Shown: positions 8,829-16,886, counted from the stretch's first letter. The stretch is 64,000 bases of DNA from Runella sp. (GCF_027484545.1 NZ_JAIXST010000322.1:1-64000), one strand, 5' to 3'. Numbers and translations: made by a program. The notes: generated by a model from the letters alone, not told the origin.

Positions 8829-9602
8829 ATGATTCGCATTTTCAATCATTCAATACTCCTTATTATTTGCTGCCTTTTATTTTCCTGTTTTTCGGAAGAA
8901 AAAAAGGCAGCCGTTACAGAAGGCCCTATTTACACCTTGGTGTTTATGGACAAAACCCAGAGTGTCAATGTAAACAAGGCATTTGTGGCACAGAAATACC
9001 AACAAATTTTAAGTGACCTCGTAGAACAAAATATTCGGCAAAAAGGCGATAAATTAGAAGTGTATTTCATTCACGAAAATACCCAAAAAGCGCGTGCATT
9101 GTCGCTCACGTGCCGTACCCAAGTGGATGACATCAGCCACATGAACGCTACCGACCGCGAAGCAGCTCAAACGACTGCCGACCTTACCCTCCAGCGTGAA
9201 CGAATGATATTTTTGCGGCAACTCATGGCAAAATTGGGAGTCCAGAACGTAGGGACTTCACAACGCTATACAGACATTTGGGCAAGTTTGCCGGTGATTA
9301 ACAAAGCCGCCGAAACGGGTGCAGAAGTAAAAGTATATTATCTGAGCGATATGATTGAAAGCATGAGAGGTGCCAATCGTCGTGATTTTCATACGAATCC
9401 GCCGCAAGACAATGCGCAAGCCGACAATTGGGCCAAAACGGATGCCAAATTAATGAAACAATACGCGCTCAACGCGGCAGAAATAAAAATTGCCTTACCT
9501 TTTGACCCTACAAGCAGCACTAAAGAAAATAATCCTACAGTGACTCAATATTGGAGTACGCTGTTGCAGGAATTAGGAGCAGGTACGGTAGATGAATTGT
9601 AG
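8829..9602 (+). CDS. Predicted lipoprotein with von Willebrand factor A-like start
   Basis: 257 aa from the ATG at 8829. This start places a lipoprotein signal directly at the N terminus (MIRIFNHSILLIICCLLFSC, cysteine at the end of LLFSC). An upstream ATG at 8763 would bury the signal. After the lipid anchor comes YTLVFMDKTQSVN, a hydrophobic strand followed by D-x-T-x-S, which resembles the metal-ion-dependent adhesion motif of vWA domains. Later segments (AEVKVYYLSDMIESM) fit the alternating strand/helix pattern of that fold. I did not recognise a named family. It is convergent, with a 3-base gap, to the minus-strand envelope operon 9606-12986, which suggests a shared function. Confidence 0.65.
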   Translation: MIRIFNHSILLIICCLLFSCFSEEKKAAVTEGPIYTLVFMDKTQSVNVNKAFVAQKYQQILSDLVEQNIRQKGDKLEVYFIHENTQKARALSLTCRTQVDDISHMNATDREAAQTTADLTLQRERMIFLRQLMAKLGVQNVGTSQRYTDIWASLPVINKAAETGAEVKVYYLSDMIESMRGANRRDFHTNPPQDNAQADNWAKTDAKLMKQYALNAAEIKIALPFDPTSSTKENNPTVTQYWSTLLQELGAGTVDEL

Positions 9603-9605
9603 GAA

Positions 9606-10112
9606 TTAGTTAAATAATTTCCGCCAGCCCCACAACATTACTACCAACAAAACGGCAAAAATCACTAAGACGTACTCAAATTTGAGGTACGAGAATACTA
9701 CAATGTGGGTTCTGTCCACTATCCACATTATTGCTATAGTTGCAAAAATCATCAGCACCAATCCGCTCAGTTTCTGGAAACCCGGGATATAATCAAACGA
9801 AATGACGTTGCGCCGAATGAGCCACAGCGTAAGCAGCATTGAAAAGAAGGGAAGAATCTGGGTATAGATGTTAAAGTCGAAGATACTTCTGCGTTCAAAC
9901 AGAAACAAATAGGCGTTTAATGCCACTGCAAAAATGCCCGGTATACAGGCTAAATAAATCAAAAAAGCATAGAAATAATTCCAGGGAGGCAGGTGGCCGT
10001 CGTTCTTACCTAACCAGCCGGCCAATAAAGCCATGAGCGGTATGACGGCAAAATAAAAAAGCACCCAATCCGGGTGTTCACCTACTCGATCGAAGAATTG
10101 TTGTAAGGTCAT
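9606..10112 (-). CDS. Multi-pass inner-membrane protein of unknown function
   Basis: 168 aa with about five predicted membrane segments (near residues 17-34, 46-68, 80-100, 115-133, 147-165) and a short basic C-terminal tail (WGWRKLFN). There is no signal peptide beyond the first membrane helix and no recognisable catalytic motif. It is the last gene of a four-gene minus-strand series that continues upstream with coiled-coil, actin-fold and Lys/Ala/Pro-rich membrane proteins. An 80-base spacer holding a long hairpin separates it from the preceding gene. Confidence 0.65.
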   Translation of the reverse strand: MTLQQFFDRVGEHPDWVLFYFAVIPLMALLAGWLGKNDGHLPPWNYFYAFLIYLACIPGIFAVALNAYLFLFERRSIFDFNIYTQILPFFSMLLTLWLIRRNVISFDYIPGFQKLSGLVLMIFATIAIMWIVDRTHIVVFSYLKFEYVLVIFAVLLVVMLWGWRKLFN

Positions 10113-10130
10113 TGTTTAGGAGTCAGAATA

Positions 10131-10188
10131 GAGGAGCCGGAAGTGAGAAGGTGAGTATTTAAAACTCACTCCTCACTTCCGGCTCCTC
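10131..10188. repeat. Long intergenic hairpin made of GTGAG-type repeats
   Basis: GAGGAGCCGGAAGTGAG (from 10131) pairs with CTCACTTCCGGCTCCTC (ending 10188), and the inner GGTGAGT pairs with ACTCACT. This gives a stem of about 24 base pairs around an AT loop. It lies between two genes of the minus-strand operon and has no poly-T tail. The core GTGAG/CTCAC words recur in other spacers of the window. Confidence 0.6.
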
Positions 10189-10192
10189 ACTA

Positions 10193-11323
10193 CTAATTAA
10201 AAATATCCGTAATTCCCCCACCCGCGTTTTTCTGTTCTTGGGTAAGTTTGTAATTAGGATTTGAAACACGATTGGGGTCACTTACTTCAAACTCACCACC
10301 CTTGATTTGGTTGGCAAAGCTTTCAAGACGGGCATAAGCGCGTTCATCGTTAGGATTAAAATCTTTAACAATATTGTCCAAATCACGAATATTGGCCTGT
10401 GTACTGGCAATATCGCTGGCAATTTGCCCGGAAATTACTTCCAATGCGTAGTCTAACTGCCAGTCTTGGCTCTGACCCAACACTTTACGAGCACGAGTTG
10501 TAGCGTTATTGGCGGCAGCCATGGCGCGTGATTCCGTTTTGAGTAAGTTGATACTGGTTGCAAAGTCTTTCAGTTTTTCGTCGAAAGCGTGACCATAGCC
10601 GACCAACTTACGGTCTAATTTTGCAAACACATTAGCCCGTGAACCAAAAGTATCCACCAATCTTCTGTACGTTTCAGCCTCCGAAACCGAACGATTACCA
10701 TCACCAATAGCCGCGTTGAGTTTGCCTTCTAGTTCCACAAAATCGTCCGTTTCACGGGCAGCATCACCGCCTTTTTCCAACATTTTATCCAATTTTACTT
10801 TCAGAACTTTCGCTTCTTCCTGGCAGTAAACTACCTTTTGACCGGCATCTTTTGCTAATTTCTCAGCTTTAATCGCCTCTTGTTTCATCTGAATTTTACA
10901 GGCGTTGATTTCGGCTTTCACTGTTTCAAATTCCTGACGAGAGTCTTTCATTTTACCCAATTGGTCATCCAATTCGGCAAACGGATCCACTTTTATCAAA
11001 AACTTGTGTAATCCGCGAATAATGCGACGAAACAACTTGAAAATGAACGGCGCTAACATCACGCCGAAAATGACCGTTCCAACTACGACTAATGCCGCTA
11101 ACGCTTTGGTGAATGCCGCTACAATAATGGGCAACACAAACATAAAGAAGCCATAGACAATCCCCAAGATGAGAATGAGTCCCACAAACCAGGCAATGGA
11201 TTTCTCTCCTTTTTTCCAATTGGCCATGTTTTCGGGTAATACTTTTAATTTATTTTCACCGCCATCTAAATGTTTCAGAATCGGCAAATCACTAAGTTTA
11301 GTTAATGCTTGGTTATTTTCCAT
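10193..11323 (-). CDS. Membrane-anchored coiled-coil protein of unknown function
   Basis: 376 aa. Residues 1-40 are polar. Two membrane helices follow (about 43-65 and 70-95), then a basic segment (KLFRRIIRGLHKFLIK). A long, mostly helical, charged region (about 110-330) is rich in E, K, A and Q with heptad-like spacing, reminiscent of PspA- or TelA-like coiled coils, though no family match is claimed. The tail (residues 340-376) is polar and Asn/Gly-rich. Topology suggests an inner-membrane anchor holding a large cytoplasmic coiled coil. It lies 36 bases after the exported actin-fold protein gene, in the same direction. Confidence 0.65.
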   Translation of the reverse strand: MENNQALTKLSDLPILKHLDGGENKLKVLPENMANWKKGEKSIAWFVGLILILGIVYGFFMFVLPIIVAAFTKALAALVVVGTVIFGVMLAPFIFKLFRRIIRGLHKFLIKVDPFAELDDQLGKMKDSRQEFETVKAEINACKIQMKQEAIKAEKLAKDAGQKVVYCQEEAKVLKVKLDKMLEKGGDAARETDDFVELEGKLNAAIGDGNRSVSEAETYRRLVDTFGSRANVFAKLDRKLVGYGHAFDEKLKDFATSINLLKTESRAMAAANNATTRARKVLGQSQDWQLDYALEVISGQIASDIASTQANIRDLDNIVKDFNPNDERAYARLESFANQIKGGEFEVSDPNRVSNPNYKLTQEQKNAGGGITDIFN

Positions 11324-11358
11324 GAGAAAAGTGATTGGTTATATTTTTTCAAAAATAC

Positions 11359-12510
11359 TTATTTGAGTTGAAAATCCCCTTTGTACAAATCATATACAGT
11401 CGTATTTATCCAATAAGCATCACGAGTGAAATAAAACGTTTTGCGTTCAGGGTTGCCAATTTCTTTGACGGCTTGTAACACCAGCGAAATTCCTGCCAAA
11501 CACGCATCCCGATTATACACTTTTTTGGTCGCTTTATCGTGGTCTCTTATCATCAATTCTTTCAATTTGGCATCTTTGATGTTATCAAATTTACGAGTTT
11601 CAAACTCCGCCCATCCATCAGCCGACTGAAGCATGTTGTAAAAGCTGAGCAAATCGTCGTATTTGAACTCAATGATTTCTTCCTGCACTTTTTCGGGGAC
11701 CAACCACGTAATAAACTGATAGGACGCACCTCCAGTAGTATAAATTATGTTTCGAGTTGCCGAGCGAATTTCCGGGTTATCATTGAGCGACGACCGAATC
11801 AAGGGGGCAATGGAATCCTCTACCATCCCTTTAAGGTCTTTAGCATAAGCTTCAAAATTGCTTGTCCGTTTCAGCACTCTTTCCGATAAACGTCTCGCTC
11901 CGTATTCAATGTTATAGGATTTGAAGGTGTAACGTTCGCGTCCATCGGCTCCAATGTACTTTTGCAGAATTCCACCCTTGGTATTACCGCCACCCACATC
12001 TACCAAAATAGCGGAGTCAAAATCTTCCCGTGCCAAGCCTGCTCGTGCACCATAAGTCGCCTCAGTTTTAGCGGGCATATTCGTGTTTACGTGCATTGCA
12101 ATGTTTTTAAAAGCAAGGGCATCCAAATCAGCAATATTAGGAGCGATATTAACGCCTGAGGAAGCATAAATTACAAAATCCTTGTTGGTTAACTTATAGA
12201 CCGTTTTGGCGTCTTCCATCATTTCCTGCACAAACGCAATGGCTTCCTGGATATCAGCCGGACGAAGTTTCCCCCCATTGGTTTCCATTCCCTTCACCAA
12301 ACCTACCGTTTCCTGACGGTCATAGACCAGTTTGTAACGCAGTTTATTATTTTGAAAATAAAATCCAATTATAGACATCTTTACCCCCTGTGAACCAATG
12401 TCAAACCCGCCCCGATAACCCACGTATTTGGGGGCTTGAGCAAATGTGCCTACCGCTGCAAGTAGAAAAGCAATTAGAAGTAATAGCCCTTTATTAAAAT
12501 GATTTTTCAT
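11359..12510 (-). CDS. Exported actin-fold (ASKHA, Ppx/GppA-like) protein
   Basis: 383 aa with a clear Sec signal peptide (hydrophobic LLLLIAFLLAAVGTFAQ, cleavage after AQ likely). The mature part has the three nucleotide-site motifs of the ASKHA superfamily in order: phosphate 1 (GGFDIGSQGVKMSI, near residue 35), phosphate 2 (ILVDVGGGNTKGG, near 165) and an adenosine-type motif (IIYTTGGASYQF, near 250). The region LVKGMETNGGKLRPADIQEA followed by ASSGVN recalls Ppx/GppA phosphatases. Such proteins are normally cytoplasmic; export to a compartment without ATP is unusual and suggests a non-canonical ligand (polyphosphate or another phosphoester) or a structural role. It is second in the minus-strand envelope operon. 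Confidence 0.6.
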   Translation of the reverse strand: MKNHFNKGLLLLIAFLLAAVGTFAQAPKYVGYRGGFDIGSQGVKMSIIGFYFQNNKLRYKLVYDRQETVGLVKGMETNGGKLRPADIQEAIAFVQEMMEDAKTVYKLTNKDFVIYASSGVNIAPNIADLDALAFKNIAMHVNTNMPAKTEATYGARAGLAREDFDSAILVDVGGGNTKGGILQKYIGADGRERYTFKSYNIEYGARRLSERVLKRTSNFEAYAKDLKGMVEDSIAPLIRSSLNDNPEIRSATRNIIYTTGGASYQFITWLVPEKVQEEIIEFKYDDLLSFYNMLQSADGWAEFETRKFDNIKDAKLKELMIRDHDKATKKVYNRDACLAGISLVLQAVKEIGNPERKTFYFTRDAYWINTTVYDLYKGDFQLK

Positions 12511-12557
12511 AGATTTTTAACGATTACCAGATTCATGAAAACAAGGTACTTACCCGT

Positions 12558-12986
12558 TTAAATATCCACCTCTACGTCTTCGTTATTCTTTGTTTTCTTC
12601 TTTGGTTTTGCCGGGGCGGTCTCGTTTTTCTTTGCCGTTATTTTCTTCACTATTGGCTTCATTTTTTTATTGGCAGTGGCTTTTTTCTCTGGTTCAACTA
12701 CCTTAGCAGGAGCTTCATCCACCGCTACATCTTCTACTTTTGGTTTTTCTTCTTTGGCCGGTTCTTTTACATCTGAGGCTTGCGCATCGGTATTGACAGA
12801 AGTATTAGCACCTTCCGATACTGCAATAGTGTCCGTCGATGGAGTGGCTGTTACCGTTTTTTCTTTGTCACTATTGTAAATATACCATGCTGAGCCACCT
12901 AAAATACCAAGTACAACTAAGAAAATTAAAACTTTTGAAAAGGTAGTCAGTTGTGACCAGAAGCCGCGTTCTTGTTGAGGTTCCAT
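12558..12986 (-). CDS. Single-pass membrane protein with Lys/Ala/Pro/Glu-rich tail
   Basis: 142 aa. There is a short cytoplasmic N terminus (MEPQQERGFWSQLTTFSK), one membrane helix (about residues 19-35, VLIFLVVLGILGGSAWYIY), then a low-complexity periplasmic tail. The tail is first acidic (PAKEEKPKVEDVAVDEAPAK) and then strongly basic (MKPIVKKITAKKNETAPAKP), and ends acidic. The architecture resembles a TonB-like or spacer protein without a folded C-terminal domain. It is the first gene of the minus-strand operon, 47 bases before the exported actin-fold gene. Confidence 0.6.
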   Translation of the reverse strand: MEPQQERGFWSQLTTFSKVLIFLVVLGILGGSAWYIYNSDKEKTVTATPSTDTIAVSEGANTSVNTDAQASDVKEPAKEEKPKVEDVAVDEAPAKVVEPEKKATANKKMKPIVKKITAKKNETAPAKPKKKTKNNEDVEVDI

Positions 12987-13365
12987 GTTGGTTAATGATT
13001 GTTAATGATGGTTGATTGATTTGTTAGGTTGTAAAACGCAAATTTAGACTTAAATACTTGAAGTACATTACGCAAAAGCGAGCAATTATTATTCGGCAAT
13101 TTATACTATATATTTTTGATAATCACCTTACTGCGCTTTGGATGAGGCATATTTTTGTGTTTTGACAGTTCAAAAGTATATGGTCGTCAGATGATGCTTT
13201 CAAACATTTTTATGAGTGGTTGCGGGACGTTAAGAGGTGTATTTTTTGATTAAGATTAGTAGGTTTTTTAAAATTTGAAATTTCCTCAGACAATCTACCG
13301 ACCTTTATGGGCGTTAATTCGTCATCGTCGTTACAATTTTTATACAATAACTCTCGAAACAAACC
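12987..13365. other. 379-base divergent intergenic region
   Basis: AT-rich spacer between the minus-strand envelope operon and the plus-strand barrel gene. The only clear signal is CAAATTTA at 13039-13046, i.e. TAAATTTG on the minus strand. It fits a Bacteroidota -7 box about 53 bases before the 12986 start codon, but no TTG sits at the expected distance. TATTTTTG at 13111 and 13150 on the plus strand also lack a partner. No coding frame or RNA gene was seen. Confidence 0.35.
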
Positions 13366-14022
13366 ATGAAAAAGGCACTTTTTGCGTTGATTTTTCTATC
13401 TGCTTTACAGGCAAGCGCCCAATTTAACCGTAAGTTAATATTTGTAGGGATAAAAGGAGGAGCAAATTTTTCCAAACTCCAGACCGAAGGATTAACGATT
13501 TCAAAACCAGGAGCTTCCGTTCAGGATTTTTTCAAAAACAATTCTGCCAATCGTACAGGGTATATGGTAGGTGCATTTGCCCGAATTGGTCGGAAGCTTT
13601 TTATTCAGCCTGAAGTGTTATTGTCTTCAAAAGGAGGGACATTTGAGATTTTCAAAAATGGCAGTACCACCCCGGTCAATGTAGATGTTAAGTTCAGTCA
13701 AATTGATATCCCAGTATTAATTGGTTTCAAACTGGGGCCATTGCGAGTCAATGCGGGCCCAATGGCATCACTCAATGTAACACAGGGAGGCAAATTAGGC
13801 GACGCACTCAAAGAATATACGACTCAAAATATTAATAAAACCATTCAGCAGGCAACTTTCGGCTATCAGGCAGGAGTAGGTTTGGACATTCGCTCGTTCA
13901 ATATTGACCTTCGCTACGAAAGCGGTTTGTCAAACATATCACAGTTGAATCTCCAAAACAACGCTCAATTTAACAGCAAAGTGAGTTTATGGCAATTGAG
14001 CTTAGGCTTTGTTTTGTTCTAA
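13366..14022 (+). CDS. Outer-membrane beta-barrel (porin/PorT-like) protein
   Basis: 218 aa with a signal peptide (MKKALFALIFLSALQASAQ). The mature sequence opens with GIKGGANFSKLQTEG, the typical first strand of the Bacteroidota outer-membrane beta-barrel family, and ends with an aromatic-terminated strand (WQLSLGFVLF). Alternating short amphipathic strands (RKLFIQPEVLLSSKGGTFEI, YQAGVGLDIRSFNIDLRYE) fit an eight-stranded barrel. No pore or enzyme function can be assigned. It is monocistronic, ends at a strong bidirectional terminator, and converges on the LytTR regulator gene. Confidence 0.8.
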   Translation: MKKALFALIFLSALQASAQFNRKLIFVGIKGGANFSKLQTEGLTISKPGASVQDFFKNNSANRTGYMVGAFARIGRKLFIQPEVLLSSKGGTFEIFKNGSTTPVNVDVKFSQIDIPVLIGFKLGPLRVNAGPMASLNVTQGGKLGDALKEYTTQNINKTIQQATFGYQAGVGLDIRSFNIDLRYESGLSNISQLNLQNNAQFNSKVSLWQLSLGFVLF

Positions 14023-14031
14023 AAATAAACA

Positions 14032-14061
14032 AGCCGCTCCTCAAAAAAGGAGCGGCTGTAT
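14032..14061. terminator. Bidirectional intrinsic terminator
   Basis: Perfect 10-bp inverted repeat AGCCGCTCCT (14032-14041) / AGGAGCGGCT (14048-14057) with a CAAAAA loop and short T stretch, between two convergent genes. Confidence 0.75.
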
Positions 14062-14099
14062 TTCCAATTAACCCACTAAAATAGCATTTTTTAATCCAT

Positions 14100-14507
14100 T
14101 CAGGCACATTTTACAAGAGGATTCAATATTCCGCATACTTCACGTATCCTGCGGCGAGAAATCGCAATCTCTCTCCCTCCTCGTAATTTGAGCGAACGGT
14201 CGTACTCACAAAATTCCTGTAAATAGTTAAGATTTATAATCCATGATTTGTGAACTCGCACAAAAGTAAGCTGATCCAATATGGCAGCGTAACTTTTCAA
14301 AGTTTTAGATACTAAATATCGTTTTCCATCACTGGTATAAAGAAAAGCATAGTTTCCTGAACCTTCTATACACATCAGTTGATCCGTCTGTATAATTACC
14401 TGTCGGTTTCCATTAGGAATAATAATACTGTGCAGAGGTTGTGCAGCAATCGCAGAAGGAGCATGAAAGCTGTTAAGTATAGGTTGAGTGTTCATGATGC
14501 TTGTCAT
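14100..14507 (-). CDS. LytTR-domain DNA-binding regulator
   Basis: 135 aa consisting of a short N-terminal tail (about 35 residues) and one LytTR domain. The domain opens QTDQLMCIEGSGNYAFLYTS and contains the conserved FVRVHKSWIINLNYLQEFCE and GGREIAISRRRIREV segments. There is no receiver domain, so it is a stand-alone DNA-binding protein and not a classical response regulator. The start is uncertain between 14507 and an in-frame ATG at 14495. Two perfect 19-base direct repeats lie 68 and 161 bases upstream of the start and are candidates for its own or another regulator's binding sites. Confidence 0.85.
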   Translation of the reverse strand: MTSIMNTQPILNSFHAPSAIAAQPLHSIIIPNGNRQVIIQTDQLMCIEGSGNYAFLYTSDGKRYLVSKTLKSYAAILDQLTFVRVHKSWIINLNYLQEFCEYDRSLKLRGGREIAISRRRIREVCGILNPLVKCA

Positions 14508-14574
14508 TTAGAATTGGAAAGGGATGAATTTGTATCACATTGACAAGGCAAACTTAATATAAAAAAAATCGTCA

Positions 14575-14686
14575 ATAAAACACGTAGAAATACCTATAAC
14601 GACTTAATTAATTGAAAATCAAATAATTAAAAAACATCTACTCTACTTAAATCAGTACTACCACTTGATAAAACACGTAGAAATAC
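14575..14686. repeat. Perfect 19-bp direct repeat pair with interrupted palindrome
   Basis: ATAAAACACGTAGAAATAC occurs at 14575-14593 and again at 14668-14686, 93 bases apart, in the spacer between the LytTR gene and mscL. Each copy contains CGTA-N4-TAC; the second copy extends to CGTAGAAATACG, a perfect interrupted palindrome. Identity over 19 bases in a short AT-rich spacer is unlikely by chance and points to a protein-binding site. Confidence 0.6.
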
Positions 14687-14693
14687 GCATACA

Positions 14694-14730
14694 AAAAAGC
14701 CTCGTTTACCAGCTGCAAACGAGGCTTTTT
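14694..14730 (-). terminator. Intrinsic terminator of mscL
   Basis: AAAAAGCCTCGTTT / AAACGAGGCTTTTT inverted repeat of 14 bp around a short loop, 20 bases after the mscL stop. The A/T ends allow function in both directions. Confidence 0.8.
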
Positions 14731-14749
14731 ATATGTAAAAGTGTTATGA

Positions 14750-15088
14750 TTACTCTTTGGGAGCCAATGAGTTTGACAGTTTGGCTTTATTAGCAGCCTT
14801 CACAATCATAAAAATCACCCACATCGTAATCACAAACTGAATACCAATGTTCACGAAATTTCCATATCGAATAGCCACTTCAGCCGTGCCCGTAGCTGAA
14901 TCGGCAGCTTTCAATACTATCTTGAGCGCAGAAAAATCAACGCCTCCGATAGCCAAGCCTACTATTGGATTAATAATATCGTCCATAAAAGCTGTAACGA
15001 CTTTTCCAAAAGCAGCACCTATCAAGAAACCAACCGACAAATCAAGGACGTTACCTTGGGCAATAAATGTTTTGAATTCTTTAAGCAT
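14750..15088 (-). CDS. mscL: Large-conductance mechanosensitive channel MscL
   Basis: 112 aa. It opens MLKEFKTFIAQGNVLDLSVG, followed by FLIGAAFGKVVTAFMDDIINP, the conserved first pore helix and the signature of MscL. The second helix is FVITMWVIFMIVKAANK. The protein is slightly shorter than the ~130-140 aa average, mainly in the C-terminal cytoplasmic helix, which ends soon after KLSNSLAPKE. The channel opens at high membrane tension to release solutes on osmotic downshock. It lies downstream of an operon carrying an MscS-type channel, so two tension-gated channels are encoded within 2.5 kb. Confidence 0.93.
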   Translation of the reverse strand: MLKEFKTFIAQGNVLDLSVGFLIGAAFGKVVTAFMDDIINPIVGLAIGGVDFSALKIVLKAADSATGTAEVAIRYGNFVNIGIQFVITMWVIFMIVKAANKAKLSNSLAPKE

Positions 15089-15163
15089 TTGAATAAGGAT
15101 TTAAGGTTTAAAAGGAAGTAATAAACAAAATCAAAGTAAAAAGTTTATTTTTCAAAAACCAAA

Positions 15164-16052
15164 CTACCAGTTGTATAAAAACCCAAAATTGATGGATTGA
15201 GCCAGCTGCATCTTAGCAATTTGGTCTTGGTCATAAATCGCTATTAATCCTAAATTAACGTTGAAGTACTTAGCAAATTTAGCAGTTAGTTGGGCATCAA
15301 TGCGATTGTCAATGGCAGCAAGATCCTTTGTACTGGCAAATGCCTGATATCTCCACTTGAAGTTGAGATCTTTACAAGATCTTTATTATAGCTCATTACT
15401 AACTGTAAAATAGCGATTTCATTTCGAATACTTTTACCACGTTCCACTCCATAGTTGGAGAATTTATATTCAGGACTGAGACGGTCAATTTCCTTATATA
15501 AGTTCTTATTCCCTAAAATTGTTTGGCGAACGGCTCCCGGAGCAAACTGCATACTAAAAAATTTATTGGGCTTCCACTCGATACCAATAGCTTCCGTTAG
15601 ATACAGAGGAGTAAAAAAACTTGAAATAAAAGGGCGGCGCGCATCACCAAAATCTCGACCATTGGCAATTTGTGAAAGAAAGTTCAGGGTTGTAAAAAAG
15701 TACCACTGCGAATTTTCTCCCAATTTCCGTCCGTACTTAGAATCAAAAAATATACGGTCGATACTTTTACGAAAAGCATCTCCTTTGTTTTGAATTGCAC
15801 CCAATTGAAATTGAAAGTCATTGACCCAACTGTCACGGGCTTTGGTATATTCGCCTTTTGAGTTGAGATAAACACCAAGCACAATGTTGTTGACACCTCC
15901 TCCCTGCCAACTGCCACTAAAAGTTCCTTGGCTCAAATTGAGTCCAAATTGTGATTTTTTCTCCAATAACTGGTATCTTTTACTGCTTCCTGAGCAAAAG
16001 TAACCTGAGAAAAACAGCTGATAAGAAAAAAGGCAGTAACTATTCTTTTCAT
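15164..16052 (-). pseudogene. DUF3078 protein gene broken by two frame lesions
   Basis: Reading from ATG 16052 gives a signal peptide (MKRIVTAFFLISCFSQVTFA) and the start of the mature protein. The frame is lost at an A6 tract (15955-15960), where one base is missing relative to the continuation KKSQFGLNLSQGTFSGSWQG, the DUF3078 hallmark. The second frame is open until about 15375. An 11-base near-tandem duplication there (AGATCTTTACA at 15366, AGATCTTTATT at 15377) shifts it again. Removing one copy restores SYNKDLNFKWRYQAF and the frame then runs to the stop at 15164, ending INFGFLYNW. DUF3078 proteins are Bacteroidota envelope proteins, probably barrels. It lies 3 bases after the MscS gene. 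Confidence 0.8.
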
Positions 16053-16055
16053 ATT

Positions 16056-16886
16056 TTAATTTTTAAAAATTTCTACTTTTTTGGATTGCAGAGTTTGTAA
16101 AGGAAATACAGTTTTAGTGTCACCTGTTTGAAGAGTAATAGATGTAGAATCAAGGCTTACTATTTGACCTTTCACTTCATCTATTTGAATGATCTGCCCT
16201 TCCTCATAGCGATTTTTATTGTAGAATGAAGACAGGATATTGGCTAAAATATCTTTAGAAGCAAATCCATAGCCTACTGCAAAAGCTAAAATGATACCGC
16301 CAATTAAAAGATTAAAACTGGATTCCAATAACTCAGTATTAATACCGGCTTGTCCTAAAGCGCTGATAATTGTAATAACCAAAAAAAACGAAAAAACGAT
16401 TGTCCCGATGAGCTTAGCAGAAGGTACATTGAATGATTTACAAATAGAAACCACTGCATTCTTGATAGCTTCCGACACCAATACGCCAATTTGAAGCATA
16501 ATGGCGGCTACGATGAGCTGAGGTACAAAATTAACTAATTTCTCTACCAAACCGGTAATCGCTCCAACACCCAATGTCCGGGTAGCATCCGTTATAAAAC
16601 CCAGCATAATAAAATAATAAAGCACTTTAGAGACAATCTGACTGAGTTTTACCTCTGTCTGAAGTTGTTTTACAATACTTACTTCGTTCAGTTTATCTCC
16701 AATTTTGTCAAAGCCTATTCGCTCCAGCACTTTATTGGTTACAACAGCCAATCCTTTTGCTACTAAGTAACCAATAAGTAAAATAAAGGTGGCAAAAATG
16801 AATCGTGGGACAAAATCAACAAACTGATTAATCAGTTTGGTAAGTGTACTAATCAAAACTTCGGTGAGATTAGGCAATTCTTTCAT
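16056..16886 (-). CDS. MscS-family mechanosensitive ion channel
   Basis: 276 aa with about five membrane helices (first near residues 22-45, a pair near 85-140, then 160-180 and 195-215) followed by a short beta domain. The pore-lining region reads LLIGGIILAFAVGYGFASKD, with small Gly/Ala spacing like MscS TM3. The beta domain (GQIIQIDEVKGQIVSLDSTS, then TVFPLQTLQSKKVEI) matches the MscS middle domain. The large C-terminal alpha/beta cage of E. coli MscS is absent. The ATG overlaps the stop of the preceding small gene by 4 bases, so the two are translationally coupled. It belongs to the sigma factor-led operon. Confidence 0.85.
   Translation of the reverse strand: MKELPNLTEVLISTLTKLINQFVDFVPRFIFATFILLIGYLVAKGLAVVTNKVLERIGFDKIGDKLNEVSIVKQLQTEVKLSQIVSKVLYYFIMLGFITDATRTLGVGAITGLVEKLVNFVPQLIVAAIMLQIGVLVSEAIKNAVVSICKSFNVPSAKLIGTIVFSFFLVITIISALGQAGINTELLESSFNLLIGGIILAFAVGYGFASKDILANILSSFYNKNRYEEGQIIQIDEVKGQIVSLDSTSITLQTGDTKTVFPLQTLQSKKVEIFKN

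Noticed and set aside
14575-14686. Two 19-bp repeats considered as the start of a CRISPR array
   Set aside because: Only two copies, a 74-base AT-rich gap, and no cas genes; a protein-binding site is more likely.
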